A stretch of DNA of 13,159 nt from Erythrobacter sp. 34-65-8 (GTDB lineage Bacteria > Pseudomonadota > Alphaproteobacteria > Sphingomonadales > Sphingomonadaceae). A program made the position numbers and the translations under genes. Each line of letters starts with the position of its first letter. Position 1 is the first letter of the stretch. Positions 1 to 7,494 of the stretch are shown piece after piece. Below the pieces are notes generated by a model. That model had not been told where the DNA came from. It did not search any database and saw only the letters and a list, made by a program, of their open reading frames with translations. Where the stretch lies: positions 1 to 13,159 of the forward strand of contig NCJP01000019.1 of assembly GCA_002278985.1 (NCBI GenBank). Direction: 5' to 3'.

Positions 1-485
1 ACGGTGCGGTGGTGGTCAAGCCGATCCACGGCAACGGCGGCAAGGCGATATTCCGCGTGCCGGAATCGGGCGACAATCTTTCGGCCCTGTTCGAGGTGTT
101 CAACCTGACCTGGCCTGAGCCACACATGGTGCAACCGTTCCTCCCGGAAGTGGCCCAGGGCGACAAGCGGATCGTGCTGATCGACGGCGAAGTGGCGGGT
201 GCGATCAACCGCAAACCCGGGGAGGGTGAATTCCGCTCCAACCTGGCTGTCGGCGGCTATGCCGAGGCGACGACCCTGACCGCGGTCGAAGAGGAAATCT
301 GCGCGGCCATGGGGCCGGAGCTGAAGCGGCTCGGCCTGATCTTTGTCGGGATCGACGTGATCGGCGGGAAATACCTGACCGAAATCAACGTGACCTCGCC
401 AACCGGCATCATTGCCATCGACCGCTTCAACGGCACCGACACTCCGGGTATGATCTGGGATGCGATCGAGGCGCGCCTGAACTGA
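1..485 (+). CDS. gshB: Glutathione synthetase, C-terminal part (5' truncated by window)
   Basis: ATP-dependent ligase that joins gamma-glutamylcysteine and glycine, the last step of glutathione synthesis, in the cytoplasm. The reading frame is open from position 3, so only the C-terminal ATP-grasp half (about 161 residues) is seen. It begins inside the ATP-binding strand and glycine-rich loop (VVVKPIHGNGG). It continues through the QPFLPEV and GDKRIVLIDGEV strands and the RSNLAVGG segment, and ends with EINVTSPTG, the metal/substrate-binding signature of bacterial GshB. The stop is TGA at 483-485. The match to the family is strong and the C-terminus looks complete. No clear U-tailed terminator follows. 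The glutathione S-transferase gene further right uses the same thiol but is on the other strand and is not in an operon with this gene. Confidence 0.95.
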   Translation, partial: GAVVVKPIHGNGGKAIFRVPESGDNLSALFEVFNLTWPEPHMVQPFLPEVAQGDKRIVLIDGEVAGAINRKPGEGEFRSNLAVGGYAEATTLTAVEEEICAAMGPELKRLGLIFVGIDVIGGKYLTEINVTSPTGIIAIDRFNGTDTPGMIWDAIEARLN

Positions 486-640
486 GACGATGACAGGGAA
501 GGGGGCGCAAGTCCCATCCTGGCTACCCGGCAGCAAGGATCGTCCCCGTCAGCGCACGGAAACGGGACATCCCGCCCGGGCGGATTGACAGGAAGCGCGA
601 TATGCGTTCCCTCGCGCCAAAATGTACCATGAGGGATCGC
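486..640 (+). other. Structured spacer / leader between gshB and the CPBP gene
   Basis: Non-coding stretch with several inverted repeats in a row. ATCCT (516-520) pairs with AGGAT (536-540), with an inner GCT/AGC (522-524 with 532-534). GTCCCCGT (542-549) pairs with ACGGGAC (562-568) with one bulge. CCGCCCGGGCGG (572-583) is a perfect palindrome. GGAA..CGC (591-598) pairs with GCG..TTCC (604-610) around an upstream ATG at 602. No T-run follows any of them, so a standard intrinsic terminator is not supported. GC-rich DNA makes such pairings by chance, so an RNA function is only a possibility. Confidence 0.35.
631..634 (+). promoter_or_regulatory. Shine-Dalgarno deciding the CPBP start
   Basis: GAGG lies 6 nt before the ATG at 641. 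A competing ATG at 602 has AGGAAG (590-595) upstream, but that ATG and site can fold into one hairpin (591-610). A third in-frame ATG (629) has no comparable site. The choice of 641 is an inference. Confidence 0.5.
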
Positions 641-1522
641 ATGACCGCTACCGTTGCCACCGATGACCGCCCGCTGTGGCGCAAGATCTGGGAATTTCCG
701 CTGGTCGCCATGGTGGTGGGGCTGATGGCTGTCGGTCTGGCGCTGTGGGCGGCGCAATGGGCGCTCTACTTCGCCTTGCCGCCGGGCCTGAGCGAAGGGT
801 CGGACGCGGTGCTGCGCGGGCTGGTGGCGGTGGGCGCAGTGTTCCTCGCTTACAAGCTGGTGGTTGCCCGGCTGGGCCGCCACCCCAAGGACGACCTGCC
901 GATGGCCGGGGCGCTGGGCGACACGGCATTGGGCCTTGGCGCCGGGGCGGCAATCTTCGCGGTAGTGGTCGGGGCCGCAGCGGTGTTCGGCGTCTATCGC
1001 GTGTTCGGCTGGGGTACGCTGGAGGGCTGGCTGCCGTTCCTGATGGCTGGCGGCGTTTTTGCCGGGTTCGTGGAGGAGGTGATCTTCCGCGGCATCCTGT
1101 TCCGCTTTGTCGAGGAACTGGCCGGAAGCTGGATTGCGCTAGCTTTCAGTTCGGCGCTGTTCGGTCTGGGCCACTGGGCCAATCCGGGGGCGACGGCGTT
1201 CTCATCCTTCGCGATCGCGCTGGAGGCGGGCATCCTGCTCGGCGGGGCCTATATGCTGACCCGCTCGCTGTGGCTGGCGATCGGCATTCACGCCGGGTGG
1301 AACCTGACTCAGGGGCTGGTGTTCGATGTCAGCGTGTCGGGCATCGAGGTTGACGGGCTGGTCGAAGCTGGGATGAGGGGCGTCGACCTGCTGACCGGCG
1401 GGGCCTTCGGGCTGGAAGCCTCGGTCTTCGCGCTGGTGGTGGCGACCGGGGCGGGCCTGTGGATGGTGTGGCAGGCGCACAAGCAGGGCAACGTGGTGCC
1501 GCCGATGTGGCGGCGGGGCTAG
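641..1522 (+). CDS. CPBP-family intramembrane metalloprotease (Abi/CAAX-like)
   Basis: Predicted multi-pass inner-membrane protease of the CPBP (CAAX protease / bacteriocin processing, Abi) family. With the start at 641 it has 293 residues; an in-frame ATG at 602 would add 13. Several hydrophobic segments are visible, beginning with the one after EFPLVAMV. All three family motifs are present in order: EExxxR (E145, E146, R150 in VEEVIFRG), FxxxH (F174, H178 in FGLGHW) and HxxxN (H217, N221 in IHAGWN). These residues form the metal site and active centre in the membrane, so the enzyme looks intact. Known members cleave prenylated proteins or process bacteriocins, and many bacterial ones have no known substrate; nothing nearby names one here. 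The last codons overlap the convergent photolyase gene, the two stops sharing CTAG at 1519-1522. Confidence 0.9.
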   Translation: MTATVATDDRPLWRKIWEFPLVAMVVGLMAVGLALWAAQWALYFALPPGLSEGSDAVLRGLVAVGAVFLAYKLVVARLGRHPKDDLPMAGALGDTALGLGAGAAIFAVVVGAAAVFGVYRVFGWGTLEGWLPFLMAGGVFAGFVEEVIFRGILFRFVEELAGSWIALAFSSALFGLGHWANPGATAFSSFAIALEAGILLGGAYMLTRSLWLAIGIHAGWNLTQGLVFDVSVSGIEVDGLVEAGMRGVDLLTGGAFGLEASVFALVVATGAGLWMVWQAHKQGNVVPPMWRRG

Positions 1523-3081
1523 GGCTGGCGCGCCCAGCCGGGCCGGGCCGGTTCGAGGCGGTCAAGGAATGCCTCGGCGCTGGTGAGATACTCGTCGCGC
1601 CTGGCCTCGGCCATCCGGTCCCAGGTGGCGAAGATCCGGCCGATCCGCGGGTTGGCTTCCAGCCGCTGGCGGTTGCGGACCATGAAGTGCCAGTAAAGCG
1701 GGTTGAACGGGCAGGCCCCGTCGCCGGTCTTTATCGCCGGTGAGTAGGTGCAGCGGCGGCAATGGTCGCTCATCTGGTTGATGTAGTTGCCGCTCGCCGC
1801 ATAGGGCTTGCTCGCCAGGGTCCCCCCATCGGCATAGAGCGCCATCGCCGCCACATTGGGCAGTTCGACCCATTCGTAGGCGTCGGCATAGACTGCCAGG
1901 AACCAGTCCTGCACCGCGCGCGGGGCGATCCCGGCGATCAGGGCGAAGTTGCCCAGCACCATCAGGCGCTGGATGTGGTGGGCATAGGCATTGTCGCGGG
2001 TGTTGCGGATCGCTTCGGACAGGCAGCGCATCTCGGTCTCGCCGGTCCACCAGAACTCCGGGAGCGGGCGGGTGGCGGCCAGTTCGTTGGCTTCGGCCAG
2101 CCCCGGCATGTTGAGCCAGTAGAACCCGCGCACATACTCGCGCCAGCCAATGATCTGGCGGATGAAGCCCTCGGCCGCGTTGAGCGGTGCCCGGCCGCTG
2201 CGGTATTCCGCTTCCGCCCGCTGGCACAGTTCCAGCGGATCGAGCAGGCCAAGGTTGAGGCTGGTGGAGAGCAGGGCGTGGAACAACGCGTCCTCCCCAT
2301 CGACCATGGCGTCCTGATAGTCACCGAAGCGGGGCAGGCACTGGGTGAAGAACACCTCGGCCGCGTCTGACGCTTCGGCGCGGGTGACAGGCCAGTTGAA
2401 AGTGTCGAGCGTGCCAAAGTGCTCGCCGAAGCGCTCCGCGACCAGTGCCATCACCTCGCGCGTGATGGCGTCGGGTGCGGACCGGGGGCGGGCGGGAAAG
2501 GCCAGCCCGGCCTTGGGCGGTTTGCGGTTGTCCGCATCATAGTTCCATTGTCCGCCAGCAGGTTCCTTCCCGTCCATCAGCAGACCGGTCTTGCGGCGCA
2601 TCTCGCGGTAGAAGAACTCCATCCGCAGCGCCTTGCGCCCCTCGGCCCAGCGGGCGAATTCGGGAATCGCGCAGACGAACCGGTCATCGGCCAGCACTTC
2701 GACCGGGCAGGGGAACTTGTCGGCCCATTCGCCGATCGCCTGCTGCACCCGCCATTCGCCCGCCTCGACCACACGCACCAGACGTGGATTGTGGCGTTCG
2801 ATGGCCCGGGCGACCTCACCGGTCAGGCTGCCGCAATTGCCGGCGGCATCTAGCGGAATGTAATCGACTGTCCACCCGGCCTGCTGCAACTCCTGTGCAA
2901 AATGGCGCATGGCAGAAAACACCAGCGCGATCTTCTGCTGGTGATGGCGCACGTAGGTCGCCTCGTCCCACACCTCCATCATCAGGATCACGGTACTGTC
3001 CGGAGCGCAATCTTGCAGCGACGCCAGCCCGTGACTGAGCTGGTCCCCCAGCAAGGGAACGAGGACGGGGCGGGGGCTCAC
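1519..3081 (-). CDS. FeS-cluster bacterial cryptochrome/photolyase (PhrB-like, probable (6-4) photolyase)
   Basis: Flavoprotein of the deoxyribodipyrimidine photolyase-related (FeS-BCP) family, expected to repair UV (6-4) photoproducts with blue light in the cytoplasm. It has 520 residues, close to Agrobacterium PhrB. The N-terminus (LVPLLGDQLSHGL) is the Rossmann-like antenna-binding domain and the C-terminal two thirds the helical FAD domain. Four cysteines for a [4Fe-4S] cluster are at C353, C441, C444 and C457. A His pair is at H368/H369 (YAHHIQRLMVLGNFAL). As I recall PhrB (Cys 350/438/441/454, His 365/366), every position is shifted by exactly three. W345 and W393 fit the shifted positions of the PhrB electron-transfer tryptophans. 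The start is GTG, 7 nt after the stop of the upstream GST gene, with no strong Shine-Dalgarno, so translational coupling is likely. A signalling cryptochrome role cannot be excluded. Confidence 0.92.
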   Translation of the reverse strand: MSPRPVLVPLLGDQLSHGLASLQDCAPDSTVILMMEVWDEATYVRHHQQKIALVFSAMRHFAQELQQAGWTVDYIPLDAAGNCGSLTGEVARAIERHNPRLVRVVEAGEWRVQQAIGEWADKFPCPVEVLADDRFVCAIPEFARWAEGRKALRMEFFYREMRRKTGLLMDGKEPAGGQWNYDADNRKPPKAGLAFPARPRSAPDAITREVMALVAERFGEHFGTLDTFNWPVTRAEASDAAEVFFTQCLPRFGDYQDAMVDGEDALFHALLSTSLNLGLLDPLELCQRAEAEYRSGRAPLNAAEGFIRQIIGWREYVRGFYWLNMPGLAEANELAATRPLPEFWWTGETEMRCLSEAIRNTRDNAYAHHIQRLMVLGNFALIAGIAPRAVQDWFLAVYADAYEWVELPNVAAMALYADGGTLASKPYAASGNYINQMSDHCRRCTYSPAIKTGDGACPFNPLYWHFMVRNRQRLEANPRIGRIFATWDRMAEARRDEYLTSAEAFLDRLEPARPGWARQP

Positions 3082-3088
3082 TTTGCGG

Positions 3089-3725
3089 TCAGATCAGGTT
3101 GGGCGCTACGCCCGGCTCGCACTTGGCCCAGGCGCGCTGGTAGGCGGGTCGCGCAGCGATCCGCTGGAGATAGGCGGCAGTGTTGGGCAGTCCTTCAAGC
3201 GTGGATTCGCGGAACATCCGCGCCGTGGTCAGGCAATAGACCATCATGATGTCCGCCAGTGTCAGTTGACCGCCGCCGAGGAATTCAGCCTCGCCCAGCC
3301 GTTCCTCGACCTGAGCCCATGCCTTGGCGGTCCGGTCTGCGACGAATCCGGCGGACATCGGGTTCTGCGGCTCAGCCATGGCCAGCATCAGCTGCATCAT
3401 GCCGTTGGTCATGAAGGTGCCGTTGGCATAATGGAACCAGAACAGATGCTGAGCGAAATCGGGATGCTCCGGCCCCGGCGAGTGCTTGCCGCCGCCATAT
3501 TTGCGGTCGATATTCGCAAATCGCCCCGCTCTCGGCGAGCACCATGCCGTCATCCTCCACCACCGGAGCCATGCCGGCGGGGTGAAGCGCCTTGTATTCA
3601 TCAGGTGCGAGCCGGTTGTCGGCGCGGCGGTCATAGCGTTTGAACGTGTAGTCGAGCTCCAGCTCCTCGCAGAGCCAGACAATGCGTTCGGACTGCGAAA
3701 TCCCGAGATGGTGGACAGTGAGCAT
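3089..3725 (-). pseudogene. Glutathione S-transferase family protein, frameshifted
   Basis: Two halves of one glutathione S-transferase lie in different frames. Frame one starts at ATG 3725, with GGGAG a few bases upstream, and gives the thioredoxin-fold N-domain: SERIVWLCEELELDY, then HPAGMAPVVEDDG and the glutathione-binding ESGAICEY. It should continue as I-DRKYGGG, but that part and the whole helical C-domain (HPDFAQHLFWFHYANG, LGGGQLTLADIMM, NTAAYLQRIAARPAYQRA) are in another frame. The break is at 3509-3512. Restoring two bases (TATAT instead of TAT) would give about 212 residues, the normal GST size. As written, translation runs into a stop at 3372-3374 after 117 residues. A real inactivating deletion, a recent mutation or a sequencing error would look the same. 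The gene lies between priA and the photolyase, on the same strand. Confidence 0.85.
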
Positions 3726-3824
3726 GGCATTCTCCCGAAAGCTGCGCGGCGCAGATCCTCTCGGCGGCCGCCGCTTTGCTTATCGTGCTGCAAGGGGGAA
3801 TGTCGATAGTCCGTCCGTGCACGG

Positions 3825-5990
3825 TCAGACAAAACTGTAGGGATCGATGTCAACGCTCACCCGCACCCCGCGCGGAAACTCCAGGCGGGCAAGCCATGCG
3901 CGGATCACGTCCTGCACCTGCGCGCTGCGGCGGGCATTGAGGAGCAGGCGATAACGGTATCGTCCGCGCAGCAGTGCCATCGGAGCCGGGGCGGGGCCGA
4001 GCACGGCGATATCGGGCAGGACGGGCCTGCTTGCGCCGAGCCGGTTGGCCGCCACGCGGGCCTCGGCTTCTTCCTCGCTCGACACGATGATCGCAGCCCA
4101 TCGGCCGAATGGCGGCGCACCGGCATGGCGGCGGGCCTCGGTTTCGGCGGCATAGAAGGCGTCGCGGTCCCCGGCGGCGAGGGCGGCGATCACGGCGGCT
4201 TCGGGATGGCGGGTCTGGATCAGGACCTCGCCCGGCTTGGTGCCGCGCCCGGCCCGCCCGGCCACCTGGGCGATCTGCTGGTATGTGCGCTCCGCTGCGC
4301 GCAAGTCCCCTCCTTCGAGGCCGAGGTCGGCATCGACCACGCCGACCAGAGTCAGCTCCGGGAAATGGAAGCCCTTGGTGACCAGCTGGGTGCCGACGAT
4401 CACGTCGATTGCGCCGCTTTCGGCTTCGGCGACAAAGGCAGCGGCCTTTTCCGGCGAACCAAGGGTGTCGCTGGTAACCACCGCGATCCGGGCCTGGGGC
4501 AGTAAGCCTGCGACCTCGTCCGCGATCCGTTCCACCCCCGGGCCGCAGGCGACCATGCAGTCCGGTTCGCCGCATTCGGGGCAGGCCAGCGGCGGCTTTT
4601 CCTCATGCCCGCAGTGATGGCAGGCGAGCCGCTGGCTGAACCGGTGCTCGACCAGCCAGGCCGAACAATTGGCACACTGGAACCGGTATCCGCACTTGCG
4701 GCACAGGGTCAGCGGGGCATAGCCGCGCCGGTTGAGGAACAGCAGCGACTGCTCCCCACGCTCAAGCCGGTCCGCCAGCGCGGCCGCCAGTCTGGGCGAG
4801 AGCCAGTGGCCGCGCTCGGGCGGCTCTTCGGTCAGGTTGACCAATTCGATTTCCGGCAGCTGCGCACCGCCAAAGCGGGCGGGCAGGTCCAGCTTGCGGT
4901 AGATCCCCGCTTCGGCCATCTGCAGGCTTTCCAGCGCAGGCGTGGCGCTGGCGAGCACCACCGGGATGCGTTCGAACCGGGCGCGCATCACGGCCACATC
5001 ACGCGCATTATAGCGCACCCCGTCATCCTGCTTGAAACTTACCTCGTGCGCCTCATCGACTACGATCAGGCCCAGGTTTGCATAAGGCAGGAACAGCGAC
5101 GAGCGGGCGCCCACCACGACCTGCGCAGTGCCCCCGGCAATCGCGCGCCAGGCGCGCCGGCGTTCCGATGACTTGAGCGAGGAATGCCAGGTCACCGGCG
5201 GCGCACCGAAGCGGTCCTCGAACCGGCGCAGGAAGGCCTCGGTCAGCGCGATTTCGGGCAGCAGGACCAGCACCTGCCGACCTGCCCGCAACGCTGCGGC
5301 CACGGCCTCTCCATAAACCTCGGTCTTGCCCGATCCGGTGACGCCGTCGAGCAGGAACGGGGCAAAGGCGCCGGCCTCGACCGCGTCGACCAGTTCGGCC
5401 GCAACCTCGGCCTGCACGGCGCTCAGCGTGACATCGGTGTGCGCTGGGTCCGCTTGCGGATAGGGCCGGTCGCAATCCACCGTGACCGGCTCCAGCACGC
5501 CCATCGAGGCGAGCCCGCGCAGAACGGCCTCGGACACGCCCGTCAGCTCGGCAAGTTCGCGCATGGTGGCCTGTTCGCCTTGCAGCGCATCGAGCGCCTG
5601 GGCACGCTTGGGCGTCATGCGATCAGGTTCCCGGCCGGTGAGGCGATACTCCGTGGTGGTGGCGGGGCCGCGCAGGGCACTGCCCGAGCCAATCACCATT
5701 CGCGCAACCGCGCTAATCGGGGCGCAATAATAGTCAGCCGTCCATTCAACCAGACGGCGCAAGGGGGCCTTGAGCGGCGGAACCGGCAAGGCCTCCAGCA
5801 GGGGGCGCAGCTTTGCCTCGGGCACTTCCGCGCCCGGCAGGCGTTCCGCCTCCCAGACAATGCCGATAATCTGACGCGGACCGAGCGGCGCGACCACCAC
5901 GCTGCCCGGTTCCACCGTCATCCCTTGCGGCACCCGGTAGTCGAGCACGCCAAGGGCTGCATTGAGGACAAGGAGTCGGACACGGTTCAT
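3825..5990 (-). CDS. priA: Primosomal protein N' (replication restart helicase PriA)
   Basis: Superfamily 2 3'-5' DNA helicase that recognises abandoned replication forks and starts reloading of the replicative helicase. It has 721 residues, normal for the family. The N-terminal 3'-OH-binding domain (VRLLVLNAALGVLDYRVP) is followed by a winged-helix region. The helicase core has Walker A GVTGSGKT (216-223), DEAH (312-315), SAT (348-350), GTQLVTKGFHFP (from 533) and motif VI QVAGRAGRG (575-583). The inserted zinc-binding region has eight cysteines in four pairs: C430/C433, C439/C442, C457/C460 and C470/C473. All expected motifs are intact. The start ATG is at 5988-5990 with only a weak ribosome site; it is divergent from the DUF4197 gene across 57 bp. 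The stop TGA (3825-3827) is about 100 nt before the GST start, so read-through into GST and photolyase is possible. Confidence 0.98.
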   Translation of the reverse strand: MNRVRLLVLNAALGVLDYRVPQGMTVEPGSVVVAPLGPRQIIGIVWEAERLPGAEVPEAKLRPLLEALPVPPLKAPLRRLVEWTADYYCAPISAVARMVIGSGSALRGPATTTEYRLTGREPDRMTPKRAQALDALQGEQATMRELAELTGVSEAVLRGLASMGVLEPVTVDCDRPYPQADPAHTDVTLSAVQAEVAAELVDAVEAGAFAPFLLDGVTGSGKTEVYGEAVAAALRAGRQVLVLLPEIALTEAFLRRFEDRFGAPPVTWHSSLKSSERRRAWRAIAGGTAQVVVGARSSLFLPYANLGLIVVDEAHEVSFKQDDGVRYNARDVAVMRARFERIPVVLASATPALESLQMAEAGIYRKLDLPARFGGAQLPEIELVNLTEEPPERGHWLSPRLAAALADRLERGEQSLLFLNRRGYAPLTLCRKCGYRFQCANCSAWLVEHRFSQRLACHHCGHEEKPPLACPECGEPDCMVACGPGVERIADEVAGLLPQARIAVVTSDTLGSPEKAAAFVAEAESGAIDVIVGTQLVTKGFHFPELTLVGVVDADLGLEGGDLRAAERTYQQIAQVAGRAGRGTKPGEVLIQTRHPEAAVIAALAAGDRDAFYAAETEARRHAGAPPFGRWAAIIVSSEEEAEARVAANRLGASRPVLPDIAVLGPAPAPMALLRGRYRYRLLLNARRSAQVQDVIRAWLARLEFPRGVRVSVDIDPYSFV

Positions 5991-6047
5991 GATATGCGCG
6001 CCATATGGCCAGTGGATGCCGGTTGCGGCAAGGCAAGGAGTGAGGAA
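5991..6047. promoter_or_regulatory. Divergent promoter region between priA and the DUF4197 gene
   Basis: Only 57 bp separate the two divergent starts, so promoters for both must lie here or inside the coding ends. It contains a short inverted repeat, ATATG (5992-5996) and CATAT (6002-6006), separated by CGCGC. I cannot assign -35/-10 boxes. The repeat is short enough to be chance. Confidence 0.35.
6035..6040 (+). promoter_or_regulatory. Shine-Dalgarno deciding the DUF4197 gene start
   Basis: AAGGAG sits 7 nt before the ATG at 6048. The frame is open far upstream, with another ATG at 5994, but only 6048 has a strong ribosome site and is followed directly by an export signal. Confidence 0.75.
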
Positions 6048-6740
6048 ATGACTGGATTGCAGAATGGCAGGGCCGGGCGGCGAGCATTTATCGCGGGCAC
6101 CCTGGCGAGTGGCGCGCTGCTCGTCAGCGGCTGTGCCAGCACGGGCGGGTACAGCCTGACCGAGGCCATTCGCCGCCTGCTGTTCCTCTCCAGCGAGCGC
6201 GCCTTCGCCCGGCTCGTCGCCCCGGGCGGGTTCTGGGACGCGCAGGTCGCGCAGGTGGGTCTCGGCAACATCATGGGTACGCGCGGAGACATCCTCTCTT
6301 CGATCCTGACCTCGACCCTGTTCAAGGACCGGCTGGAGGATGCTTTCGCCGATCTTGCCATCGAAGGTGCAGAACGGGCCGCACCGCTGGTGGCGGACGC
6401 AGTTCGCGTGGTGGGCATTGATGCGGCCGAGGCACTGGTGCGAGGCGGGCCGACTGCAGCGACAGCCTTCCTGCGCGGAGAGATGGGCGGCACTCTGGTT
6501 GAGGCCATGGTGCCCGAACTTGGGCAGGCGATCCGTGTCGCCCGCGATCCGGTGATCGGCGATGCCATCGCCCGCCTGTCAGGCATCGACGTGCCGGCGG
6601 TGGCTGCGCGATTCTCGAATACGGTCAACGAGGCGATCTGGAGCGAGATTGGCGCGGAGGAAGCCGCCATCCGCCGCAACCCGCGCGCGACCAACGATCC
6701 CCTGCTGATCGGGGTGTTCGCACTCGCCGCCCGCATTTGA
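6048..6740 (+). CDS. DUF4197 domain lipoprotein with Tat-like signal
   Basis: Predicted 230-residue exported lipoprotein. The N-terminus has a twin-arginine-like motif (GRRAFIAG, R11/R12), a hydrophobic stretch and a lipobox V-S-G-C with the lipidated cysteine at C29. It should therefore be anchored to a membrane facing the periplasm. The mature part matches DUF4197 as I know it: YSLTEAIRRLLFLSSERAF, then PGGFWDA, an alternation of short helices, GGPTAATAFLRGEMGG, and a C-terminal EEAAIRRNP...DPLLIGVF. The family's function is unknown. No catalytic motif is visible and there are no cysteines beyond the lipobox one. The start at 6048 is chosen over an upstream in-frame ATG at 5994 because of AAGGAG and the signal sequence. 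The next gene, fsa, starts 97 nt downstream, so shared transcription is possible but not shown. Confidence 0.8.
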   Translation: MTGLQNGRAGRRAFIAGTLASGALLVSGCASTGGYSLTEAIRRLLFLSSERAFARLVAPGGFWDAQVAQVGLGNIMGTRGDILSSILTSTLFKDRLEDAFADLAIEGAERAAPLVADAVRVVGIDAAEALVRGGPTAATAFLRGEMGGTLVEAMVPELGQAIRVARDPVIGDAIARLSGIDVPAVAARFSNTVNEAIWSEIGAEEAAIRRNPRATNDPLLIGVFALAARI

Positions 6741-6837
6741 GGACCTGCGCTTTTTGATTGGCCCTCGGGGCTAGCGGCTCTGCCATGGCTTCGTTAGAGC
6801 ATCGGGGGAATCGATCTCTCCCGGAGCCTGCCTCGCC

Positions 6838-7491
6838 ATGAAATTCTTCGTCGACACCGCCGAAATCGCTGACATCAAGGATCTGGCCGCCACTGGCCTG
6901 CTTGATGGCGTCACCACCAATCCCAGCCTGATCGCCAAGTCCGGGCGGGATTTCATGGAAGTGACGAGGGAAATCTGCGGCATCGTGGATGGGCCGGTCT
7001 CCGCCGAGGTCGTTGCGCTCGACCATGAAACGATGATGAAAGAGGCTGAAGTCCTGCGCAAGATCGCGGACAACGTCTGCATCAAGGTGCCGCTGACGAT
7101 TGACGGGTTGAAGACCTGCAAGGCGCTGACGGGCGAGGGCACGATGGTCAACGTCACGCTCTGCTTCTCCGCCAACCAGGCGCTGCTGGCGGCGAAGGCG
7201 GGGGCTACCTTCATCAGCCCGTTCGTAGGCCGGCATGATGACAACGGGTTCGACGGGATGGACCTGATCCGCGATATCCGCCTGATCTATGACAACTACG
7301 ATTTCCGAACCGAAATCCTCGTCGCCAGCGTGCGCCATGTCGTCCACGTGCTGGAAAGCGCGCGGATCGGGGCGGACGTTATGACCGCACCCCCTGCCGT
7401 CATCAAGAGCCTGTTCAAGCACGTGCTGACCGACAAAGGCATCGAAGGCTTCCTCGCCGACTGGGCCAAGACCGGGCAGAGCATTCTCTAG
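6838..7491 (+). CDS. fsa: Transaldolase / fructose-6-phosphate aldolase family (short type)
   Basis: Cytoplasmic class I (Schiff-base) aldolase of the pentose phosphate pathway. It has 217 residues, the short single-barrel type shared by fructose-6-phosphate aldolase and the TalC-like transaldolases; sequence alone does not separate these activities safely. The N-terminus [13 protein letters not shown] and the loop [13 protein letters not shown] are family hallmarks. The Schiff-base lysine is K83 in CIKVPLT. Downstream are [28 protein letters not shown] and the phosphate-binding end (VMTAPPAVI). The start ATG at 6838 has GGAG at 6823-6826, 11 nt upstream, a little far. The cobT start codon follows the stop (TAG 7489-7491) after 3 nt, so the two are likely co-transcribed. 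The pairing has no obvious biochemical logic. Confidence 0.93.
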   Translation: MKFFVDTAEIADIKDLAATGLLDGVTTNPSLIAKSGRDFMEVTREICGIVDGPVSAEVVALDHETMMKEAEVLRKIADNVCIKVPLTIDGLKTCKALTGEGTMVNVTLCFSANQALLAAKAGATFISPFVGRHDDNGFDGMDLIRDIRLIYDNYDFRTEILVASVRHVVHVLESARIGADVMTAPPAVIKSLFKHVLTDKGIEGFLADWAKTGQSIL

Positions 7492-7494
7492 CTC

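Noticed and set aside
641..1522. CPBP protease as an abortive-infection defence gene
   Set aside because: The family is wide and mostly housekeeping or of unknown role; no phage, toxin or other defence gene is next to it.
3742..3773. Inverted repeats CTGCGC-G-GCGCAG and CGGCGGCCGCCG between priA and GST, considered as a priA terminator
   Set aside because: On the minus strand neither is followed by a T-run, and GC-only palindromes are expected by chance in this base composition.
5184..6047. Plus-strand frame open for about 860 nt before the DUF4197 start
   Set aside because: It is the antisense of priA. The ribosome site and export signal place the real start at 6048.
6754..6776. TTGATT followed by CTAGCG, considered as a promoter for fsa
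   Set aside because: The gap between the boxes is only 11 nt, too short for a sigma-70 promoter.
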